This document shows, in pieces, positions 22,048-33,060 of a stretch of DNA of 36,127 nucleotides. Numbering within the stretch: position 1 is the first letter of the stretch; each line of letters opens with the position of its first letter. This stretch comes from Pseudonocardia sulfidoxydans NBRC 16205 (GTDB lineage: Bacteria > Actinomycetota > Actinomycetes > Mycobacteriales > Pseudonocardiaceae): positions 1 to 36,127 of the forward strand of contig NZ_BJVJ01000061.1 of the NCBI RefSeq assembly GCF_007989085.1. The letters run 5' to 3'. Below the pieces are notes generated by a model, which made no database searches, was not told the origin of the DNA, and saw only the letters and a program-made list of their open reading frames with translations. The translations under genes were made by a program, and so were the position numbers.

Positions 22048-23457
22048 TCAGCCGGCGGTGGCCAGCAGTTCGTCGAGCGCCTCGTCCACGAGGCCTGCGA
22101 GCACGTCGACGTCGTGCATCGCGTCGCGATCGCCGTTGAACCCGTAGTACACCCCGCCGTCGTAGCTGGTCAGGCCGATCGACAGCGCCTGTCCCTTGGC
22201 CAGCGGCACGACGGGGAACATCTCCAGCATGCGCGCACCCGCCGCGTAGAGGGGGAACTGCGGGCCGGGGACGTTCGTCACGACCAGGTTGAAGATGCGC
22301 TTGGAGAACCCGCTCGCCGCGCGGGCGCCGAGTGCGTGCAGCGTCGGCGGTGCGAACCCGCCGATGCGCACCAACGTGTCCGCGCCCACCGACTGGCCGC
22401 CCGCGGTGTGCTCGGCCATCGCGTGCGAGACGTGCCGCAGCCGCACGAGCGGGCTCGCCTCGCCGACGGGCAGGTCGACCAGGAACGACGACACCCGGTT
22501 GCCCAGCGACCCCGCCGTCGCGGAACTGGGCACGTCGGCCTCACCGCGCACCGACAGCGGCACCATCGCCCGCACCGACGCCGACGCCGTGACCGGTTCG
22601 CCGCGGGAGAGCAGCCAGTCGCGTAGTGCACCGGAGATGACGCTGAGCACCACGTCGTTGACGGTGCAGCCGTGCGCGGCGCGGATCCGGCGGTAGGCCT
22701 GCAGGTCGGTGCGGGCCACCGCGAACCGGCGCTGCGTGGAGATGTCGACGTTGAGCGGCGTGCCCGGGGCCCGCCGGGACGCGGTGCGCGCCATGGTGAG
22801 CAGCGTCGTCGCGACCCCGGCGACCTTGCCCGCCGTGGCGATGGCGTCGCCCGTCGCGGTGCGCACGTTCTCGACGAGCTCCTGCGGCCGGGACACCATG
22901 TCCCCCAACGCTTCCAGCAGGAGCGTCGGGGCGCTCGGCTCCGGGTGGGGCATCCACAGCTCCTCGGGGACCTCGCGGGGGTCCGGGGAGACGTCGAGGA
23001 TGACCTGGCCGATGTCGATGGCGCTGATCCCGTCGACCATCGCCTGGTGGGTCTTGGTGATGACGGCCGCCCGGTTGTCGGCCAACCCTTCGACCAGGTA
23101 CATCTCCCACAGCGGGCGTGTGTGGTCGAGTGGGCGCGACATCAGCCGGGCCACCAGTTCGGCCAGCGCCTCGTCGGACCCCGGACGCGGCAGCGCCGAG
23201 CGCCGGACGTGGTAGGCGATGTCGAAGTCCTGGTCGTCGACCCACACCGGGCGGGCGATGTTGCCCGGGACGTGGCGGACCTTCTGCCGGTAGCGCGGCA
23301 CGAGGGCGATGCGCTGCTCGATGAGGTCGACCAGGCCGTCGTAGTCGAACCCCGCCTTCGGCCGCTCGAAGACGGCGACGCCGCCGACGTGCATGGGCGT
23401 GGACGCCTCCTCCAGGTACAGGAAGGAGGCGTCGAGCGCGGAGAGCCGGGGCGGCAT
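22048..23457 (-). CDS. Wax ester synthase/diacylglycerol acyltransferase (WS/DGAT) family protein
   Basis: 469 aa, MPPRLSALDASFLYLEEASTPMHVGGVAVF, the standard family start. The PLW motif is present (TRPLWEMYLVEGL, about 113-125), as are the NDVVL block and the C-terminal TNVPGPQFPLYAAGARM. The active-site HHxxxDG reads HQAMVDG (137-143): the first His, Asp and Gly are kept but the second His, generally the catalytic one, is Gln. The enzyme would esterify fatty alcohols or diacylglycerol with acyl-CoA for storage lipid, or may have diverged in function. Its place matches mycobacterial Rv3233c/tgs3. Confidence 0.88.
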   Translation of the reverse strand: MPPRLSALDASFLYLEEASTPMHVGGVAVFERPKAGFDYDGLVDLIEQRIALVPRYRQKVRHVPGNIARPVWVDDQDFDIAYHVRRSALPRPGSDEALAELVARLMSRPLDHTRPLWEMYLVEGLADNRAAVITKTHQAMVDGISAIDIGQVILDVSPDPREVPEELWMPHPEPSAPTLLLEALGDMVSRPQELVENVRTATGDAIATAGKVAGVATTLLTMARTASRRAPGTPLNVDISTQRRFAVARTDLQAYRRIRAAHGCTVNDVVLSVISGALRDWLLSRGEPVTASASVRAMVPLSVRGEADVPSSATAGSLGNRVSSFLVDLPVGEASPLVRLRHVSHAMAEHTAGGQSVGADTLVRIGGFAPPTLHALGARAASGFSKRIFNLVVTNVPGPQFPLYAAGARMLEMFPVVPLAKGQALSIGLTSYDGGVYYGFNGDRDAMHDVDVLAGLVDEALDELLATAG

Positions 23458-23493
23458 GCCGGTGATCCTACGGTCGCGTGGGACGCTTCTGTC

Positions 23494-24264
23494 GTGCCCG
23501 AACCGCGTTCATCGACCCGATCGCCCAAGGACACCTTCATCACGGTGTACGGCCGCAAGCCGGTCCTGGAGGCGTTGCAGGACGAGTCGTTGCGCGTCGA
23601 CAAGGTCGTGCTCGCCGAGGGTTCCCGGGGCGAGCCGGTCCGCGCGATCCGCGACGCCGCCCGGCTGCGGGGGGTGCCGGTGCAGACGGCGTCGGCGCAC
23701 CGGGTGAAGGTGCTGGCGGGCAACGGCCGCCACGACCAGGGCGTGCTCGCCGACGTCGTCGCCCCGCGGATGGCGCCCGTCGAGGAGTTCGTCGCCGACC
23801 TGGGCACCCGCCGCGGCGCCTCGGTGCTCGTGCTCGACGCCGTCACCAACCCCGCCAACGTCGGCATGATCCTGCGCAGCGCCACCGCCGCGGGTCTCGA
23901 CGGCGTGCTCGTCCCGCGCCGCGGGGTCCCGTCCATCGACCCGTTGGTGATCAAGGCGTCCGCCGGCGTCGCGTTCTCGGCGCCGGTGCTGCGGTCGTCG
24001 ACCGCCGCCGAGGGCTGTGCCACCCTGCGCGCCAAGGGTTTCGCGGTGTTCGGGCTCGCCGCCGGTGGGGACTCGCTGCTCGAGGCCGAGCTGCCCGAGC
24101 GGGTCGCGCTGGTGCTGGGCAACGAGACCGACGGTCTGTCCGGGGACGTCCGGGAACATCTCGACGGGACGCTCGCCATCCCGATGTTCGGCGGCGTCGA
24201 GTCGCTCAACGTCGCGAGCGCCGGCGCCGTCGCGGCCTACGAGCTGCTGCGCCGACGACGGTGA
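23494..24264 (+). CDS. TrmH/SpoU family 23S rRNA or tRNA 2'-O-methyltransferase
   Basis: 256 aa from the GTG at 23494. An N-terminal substrate-binding domain (FITVYGRKPVLEALQDESL) is followed by the SPOUT knot with motif 1 LVLDAVTNPANVGMILRSATAAGLDGVL (Asn, Arg), motif 2 VALVLGNETDGLS and motif 3 IPMFGGVESLNVASAGAVAAYEL. All three knot motifs are intact. It methylates ribose 2'-OH using SAM; the exact nucleotide is unknown. Divergent from WS/DGAT, with 36 bp between starts. Confidence 0.9.
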   Translation: MPEPRSSTRSPKDTFITVYGRKPVLEALQDESLRVDKVVLAEGSRGEPVRAIRDAARLRGVPVQTASAHRVKVLAGNGRHDQGVLADVVAPRMAPVEEFVADLGTRRGASVLVLDAVTNPANVGMILRSATAAGLDGVLVPRRGVPSIDPLVIKASAGVAFSAPVLRSSTAAEGCATLRAKGFAVFGLAAGGDSLLEAELPERVALVLGNETDGLSGDVREHLDGTLAIPMFGGVESLNVASAGAVAAYELLRRRR

Positions 24265-24270
24265 CACACC

Positions 24271-24298
24271 CCGTGAGTGACGGTCCCGGGCCTCACGG
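24271..24298 (+). terminator. Weak hairpin after the SpoU-type gene
   Basis: CCGTGAG (24271-24277) pairs with CTCACGG (24292-24298), 7 bp, loop of 14. It directly follows the stop codon by 6 bases and precedes the 21-bp repeats. No U-tract is present. Confidence 0.35.
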
Positions 24299-24370
24299 TC
24301 CGTGTCTGCTCCGATGGGGTCCGTGTCTGCTCCCATGGGGTCCGTGTCTGCTCTTTTGGGGTCCGTGACG
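24297..24370 (+). repeat. 21-bp tandem repeat at the start of the membrane-protein gene
   Basis: Three full units (24297-24317, 24318-24338, 24339-24359) and a partial fourth have the core GGTCCGTGTCTGCTCC plus a variable NNNGG end. As 21 is a multiple of 3, the repeat is in frame with the following gene and would encode GSVSAPM-like heptads, each unit offering a GTG and mostly an ATG. Confidence 0.8.
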
Positions 24371-24373
24371 TCG

Positions 24374-25882
24374 ATGCACGCCGAACCCGCCGCGGCGGCC
24401 GTCCCGGTCCCTCGTTCGACGACGCCCCGCGCGCTGCCCGCCGCGGTCACCGCGCTGGCCGCGTTCCTCGCGCTGGGCCTGTCGACGGGCCTGCTGCTCG
24501 GCGCCCCGGCCGGGGCGGGCGACAACGGCGACGGCGCCCGGCTCTGGTGCGGCGCGGGCCTCGACCCGCTCACCCCGTCCGGGAAGTCGGCGTGGCAGGG
24601 CGGTGTCGTCCTCGACTTCGCGACCGGCGGGCGCGCCTGCGCCGACCCGCTGCCGTCGTCGGCGCTGGTGGTGCTGCGCGCCGTCACGCCCGCCGGGCCG
24701 GGCACCTGGTCGCTCACCACGCTCGGCTGGGCCTACCTCGTCGCGGTCGTCGGCGCGGCCGCGCTCGCCGCGTGGGCGGCCTCGGCCCGCGGGCCCCGGC
24801 GGGCCGCGCTGCTCGCCGTCCCGGTGCTGCCGCTCGCCGAGCCCGCGTTCGGCCGGTTCCTGATCTCCACCTACAGCGAGCCCGCCGGGCTCGTCGGCAC
24901 GTCCGTGCTGCTCATGGGGGCCGTCGTGGTGGCCGTGACCCGGCGCGACGACAGGGCCGAGCGGGTCGTCGCGCTCGCGCTCGTCGTCAGCGGGGGCGTC
25001 CTGGCCGGTACCGCGAAGTCGGGCTACCTGCCCCTGCTCGCCGCGGCCGGTGTGCTGTGCCTGGTGACGGCCGTCGGGTCCCGCGGTGTGCGCGGACGGC
25101 TCACGGGCATCGCGGCCGTGGTCGCGCTCGTCGGCCTCTCGGCCGGTCCCGCCGTCGCCACGTCGCAGTGGCAGGCCCGCCACTACGCCGGCGTCAACGC
25201 CACCGACCTGGTGTTCTCCACCGTGCTGCCCGAGGTCGGGCCCGACGCCGTCGCCCGGCTGGGGCTGCCTCCCGCGGCCGCGCACCGCTCCGGCACCACG
25301 TACTTCCCGCGGGCCGACCCGGACCTGCCCGGCCAGGCCGTCATCACCGCGGACCCCGACGCCGTCCGCGATGCCGCGCTGCGCGAGCTCGCCACGCACC
25401 CGGCGGCGCTGCTGCGCGCGGTCGGGGTGTCGGTGCAGGCCACGCAGGGCCGCGGCGTCGACTACCTGCCGTCGGCGCCCTGGACCCCGCCCACCGTCGC
25501 CCCGTCCGACGGCGTCGTGACCGGGCCCGAGGGGTCCGACGCCGCCGCGCTGCGCATGTGGCTCGCCACCATGGCCGCGCCGTGGTGGCCCTCGGCGGTG
25601 CTGCTCGCCGGCCTGGCCGTCGGCGTCGCGACAATGGCCGCACCGGTGCGGCGGCGGTTCCCGGCGGCGACAGCTGCAGCCCGCATCGGCGGGTTGTGCG
25701 CGGCCACGTCGCTCGCGCTGGCTGCCCTCGCTGTGCTCGGCGACGGCTACTTCGAGATCGCGAAACACGTCTGGCTCGCGGCCTACCTCGTCGACACCAC
25801 CGTCCTCGCCCTGGTCGCGACGCTCGCCGCCGCCGTCGTCGACCACCTCCTCAGGGTTCAGGGCCACCGCGCAGATGCCTAG
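24374..25882 (+). CDS. Large polytopic membrane protein of unknown function
   Basis: 502 aa from the ATG at 24374 (MHAEPAAAAVPVPRSTTPRAL); earlier in-frame GTG and ATG codons in the tandem repeat could add up to 24 residues. About nine to ten hydrophobic helices are seen, with a long polar loop after the first (GDNGDGARLWCGAGLD, with two cysteines) and a second around residues 270-380 (ATSQWQARHYAGVNATDLVF to LPSAPWTPP). The GDNGDGARL loop next to helix 1 recalls membrane glycan-transferase proteins of the WsfD kind, a weak likeness only. It is not part of the mycobacterial version of this locus, so it is probably a local insertion. Confidence 0.7.
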   Translation: MHAEPAAAAVPVPRSTTPRALPAAVTALAAFLALGLSTGLLLGAPAGAGDNGDGARLWCGAGLDPLTPSGKSAWQGGVVLDFATGGRACADPLPSSALVVLRAVTPAGPGTWSLTTLGWAYLVAVVGAAALAAWAASARGPRRAALLAVPVLPLAEPAFGRFLISTYSEPAGLVGTSVLLMGAVVVAVTRRDDRAERVVALALVVSGGVLAGTAKSGYLPLLAAAGVLCLVTAVGSRGVRGRLTGIAAVVALVGLSAGPAVATSQWQARHYAGVNATDLVFSTVLPEVGPDAVARLGLPPAAAHRSGTTYFPRADPDLPGQAVITADPDAVRDAALRELATHPAALLRAVGVSVQATQGRGVDYLPSAPWTPPTVAPSDGVVTGPEGSDAAALRMWLATMAAPWWPSAVLLAGLAVGVATMAAPVRRRFPAATAAARIGGLCAATSLALAALAVLGDGYFEIAKHVWLAAYLVDTTVLALVATLAAAVVDHLLRVQGHRADA

Positions 25883-25891
25883 GGTGAGGAA

Positions 25892-27112
25892 ATGGTGCAC
25901 CGTCGCATGCCGAAACCCGCCGAGATCCTGCCGCTCCTGCGACCGGCACCGATCCGCTGGGACGCGACCGAACGCCGCCTCGCCCGCGCCGCGAACATCG
26001 CCGACCTGCGTGCCATCGCCCGCCGCCGCACCCCCCGTGCCGTGTTCGACTACACCGACGGCGCCGCCGACGGCGAGCTGAGCCTGTCCCGCTGCCGCGA
26101 CGCCTACGCCCGCGTCGAGTTCACGCCCACCGTGCTGCGCGACGTCTCCGAGATCGACACCTCCCGCACCATCCTCGGACAGCGCTCCACGCTGCCGTTC
26201 GCGTTCGCCCCCACCGGGTTCACGCGCATGATGCACACCGAGGGCGAGCGTGCGGTGGCGTCGGTCGCGCAGGAGGTCGGCATCCCGTTCTCCCTGTCCA
26301 CGATGGGCACGACGACGATCGAGCAGATCGTCGACATCGCCCCGGACGTGCGGCGCTGGTTCCAGCTCTACCTCTGGCGCGACCGCGCCCACGCCAAGGA
26401 CCTCGTGCAACGTGCCGCCGACGCCGGCTACGACACGTTGATGCTCACCGTCGACACTCCCGTCGGCGGGGCGCGGCTGCGCGACGTCCGCAACGGCCTC
26501 ACCGTCCCGCCCTCGCTGAGCCTGCGCACCTTCCTCGACGGCGCCCGCCACCCGCACTGGTGGTTCGACATGTTCACCACCGATCCGCTGGCCTTCAGCA
26601 ACCTGCAGGGCACCGACGGCACCATCGCCGAGATGATCAACAAGGTGTTCGACCCGGCCCTGACCATGGCCGACGTCGAGTGGCTGCGCGGGGCCTGGCC
26701 CGGCACGCTCATGATCAAGGGCATCCAGTCCGTCGCCGACGCGCGCAGGGTCGTCGACGCCGGCGCCGACGCCGTCCTGCTGTCCAACCACGGCGGCCGC
26801 CAGCTCGACCGCGCACCGGTCCCGCTGGAGCTCATCGAGCCGACCGTCGCCGAGCTGCGCGGCGAGGCCGCGGTCCTCGTCGACACCGGGATCACCCACG
26901 GCGCCGACATCGTCGCCGCGATCGCGTTGGGCGCCGAGGCCGCCCTCGTCGGCCGCGCCTACCTCTACGGGCTGATGGCCGGCGGGCGCCGCGGTGTCGA
27001 GAAGACCGTGGCGATCCTGCGCGGCGAGATCGAACGCACCCTCGCGCTCATGGGCGTCACCCGCGTCGACGACCTCCGTCCGGAGCACGTCCACCTTCGC
27101 CCGAACGGGTGA
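25892..27112 (+). CDS. FMN-dependent alpha-hydroxy-acid dehydrogenase (LldD-like)
   Basis: 406 aa from the ATG at 25892; a second ATG at 25907 is possible and gives better spacing to GTGAGG. Active-site residues of the family are visible: Y54 in VFDYTDGAADGE, LPFAFAPTGFTRMMH, WFQLYLWRDR, TVDTPVGGARLRD, K276 in LMIKGI, and LLSNHGGRQLDRAP with catalytic H300 and substrate-binding R303. It oxidises an L-2-hydroxy acid, probably L-lactate, feeding electrons to quinone, cytochrome or oxygen. It lies 9 bp after the membrane protein gene on the same strand. Confidence 0.9.
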   Translation: MVHRRMPKPAEILPLLRPAPIRWDATERRLARAANIADLRAIARRRTPRAVFDYTDGAADGELSLSRCRDAYARVEFTPTVLRDVSEIDTSRTILGQRSTLPFAFAPTGFTRMMHTEGERAVASVAQEVGIPFSLSTMGTTTIEQIVDIAPDVRRWFQLYLWRDRAHAKDLVQRAADAGYDTLMLTVDTPVGGARLRDVRNGLTVPPSLSLRTFLDGARHPHWWFDMFTTDPLAFSNLQGTDGTIAEMINKVFDPALTMADVEWLRGAWPGTLMIKGIQSVADARRVVDAGADAVLLSNHGGRQLDRAPVPLELIEPTVAELRGEAAVLVDTGITHGADIVAAIALGAEAALVGRAYLYGLMAGGRRGVEKTVAILRGEIERTLALMGVTRVDDLRPEHVHLRPNG

Positions 27113-27156
27113 ACCCCGGGTGGCGGGACGGGCGCGAGGGGGCCACAGTGCTGCGC

Positions 27157-27375
27157 ATGGGACTCATCGACAAGGCCAAGGACCTGCTGAACCAGCACGA
27201 CGACAAGGTGGACCAGGGCCTCGACAAGGCCGGCGAGGCCGCCAAGGGCCGCTTCGAGGGACACGACGACCAGATCGACGGGGTCGTCGGCAAGGCCAAG
27301 GGCGCCACGGGCGACGGCGACACCACCGCCCCGGCGCCGGCCCCCGAGGAGCAGCCGCCCCCGCCCGGCGCCTGA
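27157..27375 (+). CDS. MT0933/Rv0909-type small antitoxin-like protein (72 aa)
   Basis: MGLIDKAKDLLNQHDDKVDQ opens a short amphipathic helical protein typical of the MT0933 antitoxin family (GLIDKAKDLL...DKVDQGLDKAGEAAKGRF). The C-terminal 20 residues are Pro/Ala-rich and disordered. Family members are named after an antitoxin, but no toxin gene adjoins here, and many copies behave as stress or general housekeeping proteins, so I would not claim a toxin-antitoxin pair. The ATG at 27157 was chosen over the GTG at 27148. It converges with the HAD gene, with only 4 bp between stops. Confidence 0.72.
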   Translation: MGLIDKAKDLLNQHDDKVDQGLDKAGEAAKGRFEGHDDQIDGVVGKAKGATGDGDTTAPAPAPEEQPPPPGA

Positions 27376-27379
27376 CGCG

Positions 27380-27775
27380 TCAGTTCCCGCGGCGCTCGGG
27401 GTGCAGGTCCAGCAGGATCTCCACCTCGAGCACCGTCGCGTCGGCGTCGACATGCCTGACGACGACCGCACCGGCCTCCCGTGCCCCGCGCACGTTGGCC
27501 TCCGCATCGTCGACGACCACGCACTGCTCGATCGGCACCCCCAGTGCTGCCGCAGCCGCCCGGAACGCCTCCGGATGCGGTTTGCGGGGCCCGTCGCAAC
27601 CCAGCCGCACGACGTCGACCAGCGCCGCCAGCTCCGGCGGCACCGACGACGCGTCGGTCAGCAACGCCGTCCGCACCCCGACCGCGCGCGACCGGGCCGG
27701 GAGGTCGGTGACCGGCGGGCCGTCGGTGAGGACGCCGCCGACGTCGAGGATCAGGCCCCGCAACGTCCCGGTCAC
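27380..27775 (-). CDS. Short, capless HAD-family hydrolase (131 aa)
   Basis: The GTG at 27775 starts MTGTLRGLILDVGGVLTDGPP. HAD motif I is LDVGGVLTDG (nucleophile Asp, with Gly in the place of the second Asp, common in the GGVL subgroup). Motif II is TALLTDASS, motif III is GPRKPHPEAF (Lys) and motif IV is VVVDDAEANVRGAREAG. Only about 40 residues separate motifs I and II, so no cap domain is present. A phosphatase is likely, substrate unknown. The start overlaps the marR stop as GTGA, so the two are coupled. Confidence 0.82.
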   Translation of the reverse strand: MTGTLRGLILDVGGVLTDGPPVTDLPARSRAVGVRTALLTDASSVPPELAALVDVVRLGCDGPRKPHPEAFRAAAAALGVPIEQCVVVDDAEANVRGAREAGAVVVRHVDADATVLEVEILLDLHPERRGN

Positions 27776-28203
27776 CGCTGCTCCGCGATCCGCGTCAGGT
27801 AGCCACGCAGCTCCGGGGGTGCGGCGGGCAGCCACGCCGCGACGTCACGGTCCACCGCCGCCGTGGCGGCCGCCGAGCGGGTCCGCCCCGCCGCGGTGAC
27901 CGCGATCCGCACGACCCGCCGGTCCCGGCCGTCGCGTTCCCGCGTGACGAGACCGTCGGCGTCGAGGGCGTCGAGGGCGTCGAGCACCGGCGTCAACGTG
28001 GCCGGGGTGAGCCCGACCGCGCCCGCGAGGTCACGGTGCGACGCGCTCGGGACGCCGAGAAGTGCATGCAGCACAGCCAGTCCGGTGGTGCTCAGGCCGT
28101 GGGCCGCTGCGCTGGCGCGGCGCCGGCGCTCGACCTCGCGGCCCGCCCGGACGAGCAGCAGGTCGAGACCCGGGCGCCGGGTCGTTCCGGTGGAGATCGA
28201 CAC
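27772..28203 (-). CDS. MarR-family transcriptional regulator
   Basis: 143 aa from a GTG at 28203. The winged-helix core is visible: STTGLAVLHALLGVPSASHRDLAGAVGLTPATLTPVLDALDALDADGLVTRERDGRDRRVVRIAVTAAGR (residues about 37-107), with the RDGRDRRVVRI wing. It lacks the usual long N-terminal helix of the largest members but is a normal MarR size. It is divergent from the Rv3235-family gene over 134 bp that hold two short inverted repeats, and overlaps the HAD gene, which it may control with itself. Confidence 0.87.
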   Translation of the reverse strand: MSISTGTTRRPGLDLLLVRAGREVERRRRASAAAHGLSTTGLAVLHALLGVPSASHRDLAGAVGLTPATLTPVLDALDALDADGLVTRERDGRDRRVVRIAVTAAGRTRSAAATAAVDRDVAAWLPAAPPELRGYLTRIAEQR

Positions 28204-28299
28204 CGGCCGACCATAGCCGCCGCCGGTCCTCCGTCGTCGCCGTTCCGGAAAGGGTGTTCACGCTCGCGTTCGTGCGGCGGCGCACCGTATGCCGGCGTA

Positions 28300-28330
28300 C
28301 CGGTCCGAACCGGCCCGCCCGCAGCGGGCC
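28300..28330. promoter_or_regulatory. Inverted repeats before the Rv3235-family gene
   Basis: CCGGT (28300-28304) pairs with ACCGG (28309-28313) over a 4-nt spacer, and GGCCCGC (28312-28318) pairs with GCGGGCC (28324-28330) over a 5-nt spacer. The two stems overlap by two bases, so they are mutually exclusive as RNA. They sit 8 bp before the ATG at 28338, in the marR-divergent region, so a MarR operator or a 5'UTR structure are both possible. Confidence 0.35.
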
Positions 28331-28337
28331 GGCGCCG

Positions 28338-28922
28338 ATGCTTCGCGACGTGACCACCTCCGTCGACGGGCCGCCGCGCAGGAGCTTCCGCATCCGTGTC
28401 CTGCAGCACGAGCCCGACCCCGAGCCGATCTGGCCGCTTCCACTGCCGCGCCCCGCCGTCGACGCGTGGTGGCCCGGCGCCGCGGTCGTCCCGGTGCCGG
28501 AGCCGCCCGCCCCCGACCCCGCCGTCGTCCGGGCCGCACGGGCCGCTGACCTGGCCGAACGACGCGCGATCGGCGAGTCCGTCGGACTGATCCTGGAGGT
28601 CGTCGGCGGCCGGGTACCGGCGCTGCGGCTGGCCCGCATCGCCGCACCCCAGGTGCAGCGCTACGCCGCCGCGGCCACCCACCGCGCCGACCTGCGCCGC
28701 GCCGTCGGCACCCGCCGCCCGGCGGGCGCCGCCACCGGTGACCGCGTCTGCTCGCTGCGCATCGACCGGCCCGCCGACGGCGTCGCCGAGGTCGCGGCCG
28801 TGTGCCGCTTCGGCCGGCGCGTCCGGGCCATGGCCTGCCGCTTCGAGCTGCTCTCCCCCGGCCGGCACGCACCGGGACAGGGCGACGCACGCTGGACGTG
28901 CGTCGCGCTCCGGCTCGGCTGA
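28338..28922 (+). CDS. Rv3235 family protein (DUF6459)
   Basis: 194 aa from the ATG at 28338, or 190 aa from the GTG at 28350. The N-terminal third is Pro-rich (RRSFRIRVLQHEPDPEPIWPLPLPRP). The C-terminal domain is the Rv3235 family signature: ERRAIGESVGLILEVVGGRVPALRLARIAAPQVQRYAAAATHR, then VCSLRIDRPADGVAEVAAVCRFGRRVRAMACRFELL and a WTCVALRLG end. It has no signal peptide or membrane helix. The position next to secA is conserved in actinobacteria, so a link to secretion or to SecA is an attractive guess. It converges with secA, with 7 bp between stops. Confidence 0.85.
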   Translation: MLRDVTTSVDGPPRRSFRIRVLQHEPDPEPIWPLPLPRPAVDAWWPGAAVVPVPEPPAPDPAVVRAARAADLAERRAIGESVGLILEVVGGRVPALRLARIAAPQVQRYAAAATHRADLRRAVGTRRPAGAATGDRVCSLRIDRPADGVAEVAAVCRFGRRVRAMACRFELLSPGRHAPGQGDARWTCVALRLG

Positions 28923-28929
28923 GCGCCGG

Positions 28930-31806
<2,877 letters not shown>

Positions 31807-31950
31807 TGGTCGACCTCATTCACGATCGCGGCACGGGCACTTGAGACACGGCACGGGCGGACTGCGGGCCCACAGGGCGGGCGCCGGACCGCAGCCCGGC
31901 TCGCCCCATGGTAGAGGCACCCGCGACACGGCGGCCCCGCAGCGCCGACA

Positions 31951-31991
31951 GGGGTGGCCCGGCACGCACGTCGGTGCGGCCGGACCACCCC
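31951..31991 (-). terminator. Terminator-like hairpin after hpf
   Basis: GGGGTGG (31951-31957) pairs with CCACCCC (31985-31991); CCGG pairs with CCGG inside after one mismatch, then CAC with GTG. It lies in the 207-bp gap between hpf and secA, 22 bp after the hpf stop. As minus-strand RNA it could end the hpf transcript, leaving secA to its own promoter. Confidence 0.45.
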
Positions 31992-32013
31992 CGCCGGTGA
32001 TCGTCGTGGAGTG

Positions 32014-32739
32014 TCAGGTGCCGAGTCGGATGAGTCCGTAGTCGTAACCGCGGCGCCGGTAGACGACGCTCGGTTCGCCGCTGTCGGAGTCGGAGAACAG
32101 GTAGAAGTCGTGCCCGACCAGCTCCATCCGGGCCAGGGCGTCGTCGACGGTCATCGGTTGCGAGGTGTGGACCTTGCGACGGACCACGCGGCCCGGACAC
32201 GGATCGGGATCGTCGGCGCCGTCACCGTTGTACGCGGCGGCCAGCGCCTCCACCTCCGCGATCTCGCGCTCGGCGAGGTCGCCCTCGCCGTGGTGGCCGT
32301 TGAGGTGCTCGTCGTGGGCCCGGGGCGCGGGTATCGGAATCTCGCCGGTGGGCAGCTCCTCGACCATGAGGTCGGGCAGTTCCTCGGTGATGGTCGTGCC
32401 GCCGCGGCCGGCCGTCGCGCGAGCGCGGCGACCGCTGATCCTGCGACGGTCGTGAGACCGGCGGAGTCGGCCCTCGAGCTTGGAGATCGCGAGGTCCAGG
32501 GCGGCGTAGAAGTCCTTCGCCGTCGCCTCTGCGCGGGCGACGGTCCCACAACCGCCGCGACCGGTGATCTCCACCCGCTGGCAGGTCTTGAGCTGCCGGC
32601 GGTTCGGCTCGTGGAAGAGCTCGACGTGCATTCCCATCATCTTGTGGTCGTACCGCTCGAGGCGACCGACCTTGTCGGTGACATGGACCCGGAAGTGGTC
32701 CGGCACCTCGACATTGCGGCCGGTGACGACGATCTCCAC
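32014..32739 (-). CDS. hpf: Ribosome hibernation-promoting factor, long form
   Basis: 241 aa from a GTG at 32739 (MEIVVTGRNVEVPDHFRVHVTDKVGRLERYDHKMMGMHVEL, the beta-alpha-beta S30AE domain, residues about 1-105). An acidic linker (110-180) follows, then the dimerisation domain VVRRKVHTSQPMTVDDALARMELVGHDFYLFSDSDSGEPSVVYRRRGYDYGLIRLGT (about 185-241). The long form joins 70S ribosomes into inactive dimers in stationary phase or stress. CRVEIT-like zinc features are absent; two Cys occur near residue 53 and 64. Located between comF and secA as in mycobacteria. Confidence 0.95.
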   Translation of the reverse strand: MEIVVTGRNVEVPDHFRVHVTDKVGRLERYDHKMMGMHVELFHEPNRRQLKTCQRVEITGRGGCGTVARAEATAKDFYAALDLAISKLEGRLRRSHDRRRISGRRARATAGRGGTTITEELPDLMVEELPTGEIPIPAPRAHDEHLNGHHGEGDLAEREIAEVEALAAAYNGDGADDPDPCPGRVVRRKVHTSQPMTVDDALARMELVGHDFYLFSDSDSGEPSVVYRRRGYDYGLIRLGT

Positions 32740-33060
32740 TAGGACATCCCTCGCTTTCGACGTCGATTCGACGGGGCTGGCGAAGTGGCCGGGGACTCGG
32801 TCCCCCGGTCACTGACACGGCGTCAGACGTACCTCCCGAAGGGGGACGGGGACTGTTGGGAGAGCACCGTAGCCCGGATCACGATTCGGCAACAGGGGTC
32901 CTTCGACGGAGTCGCTGACCTGTGTGGTATCGGCGAATGACATTCCCAGCACCCGTCCCAGGCGGTAACGTCTGGTGTTCGTGCGGTCGCCGAACGTCGT
33001 CGACCCTGCTCCGACCGGAGCCTCCGACACGCGTCCGTGAGGAGTCGCCGGCATCCCGGA
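32740..33060 (-). other. hpf upstream region (321 bp), possible promoter
   Basis: No gene fits here. On the minus strand TACGGT (32871-32866) could be a -10 box with TTGCCG (32892-32887) 15 bp upstream as -35; the spacing is short, so this is weak. A GAATG-A-CATTC palindrome lies at 32935-32945. GGGAAT at about 32947-32942 on the minus strand is not followed by GTT at the SigR distance. Confidence 0.3.

Noticed and set aside
24293..27094. Open reading frame of about 930 codons on the minus strand
   Set aside because: Antisense of the membrane protein and FMN dehydrogenase genes; low-complexity Gly/Arg/Asp sequence without motifs.
27157..27375. Toxin-antitoxin module suggested by the MT0933-type protein
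   Set aside because: No toxin-like gene is adjacent; the next gene converges on it and is a HAD hydrolase.
32942..32947. SigR-type promoter for hpf from GGGAAT on the minus strand
   Set aside because: No GTT at the 18-bp distance; the following bases are ACA.
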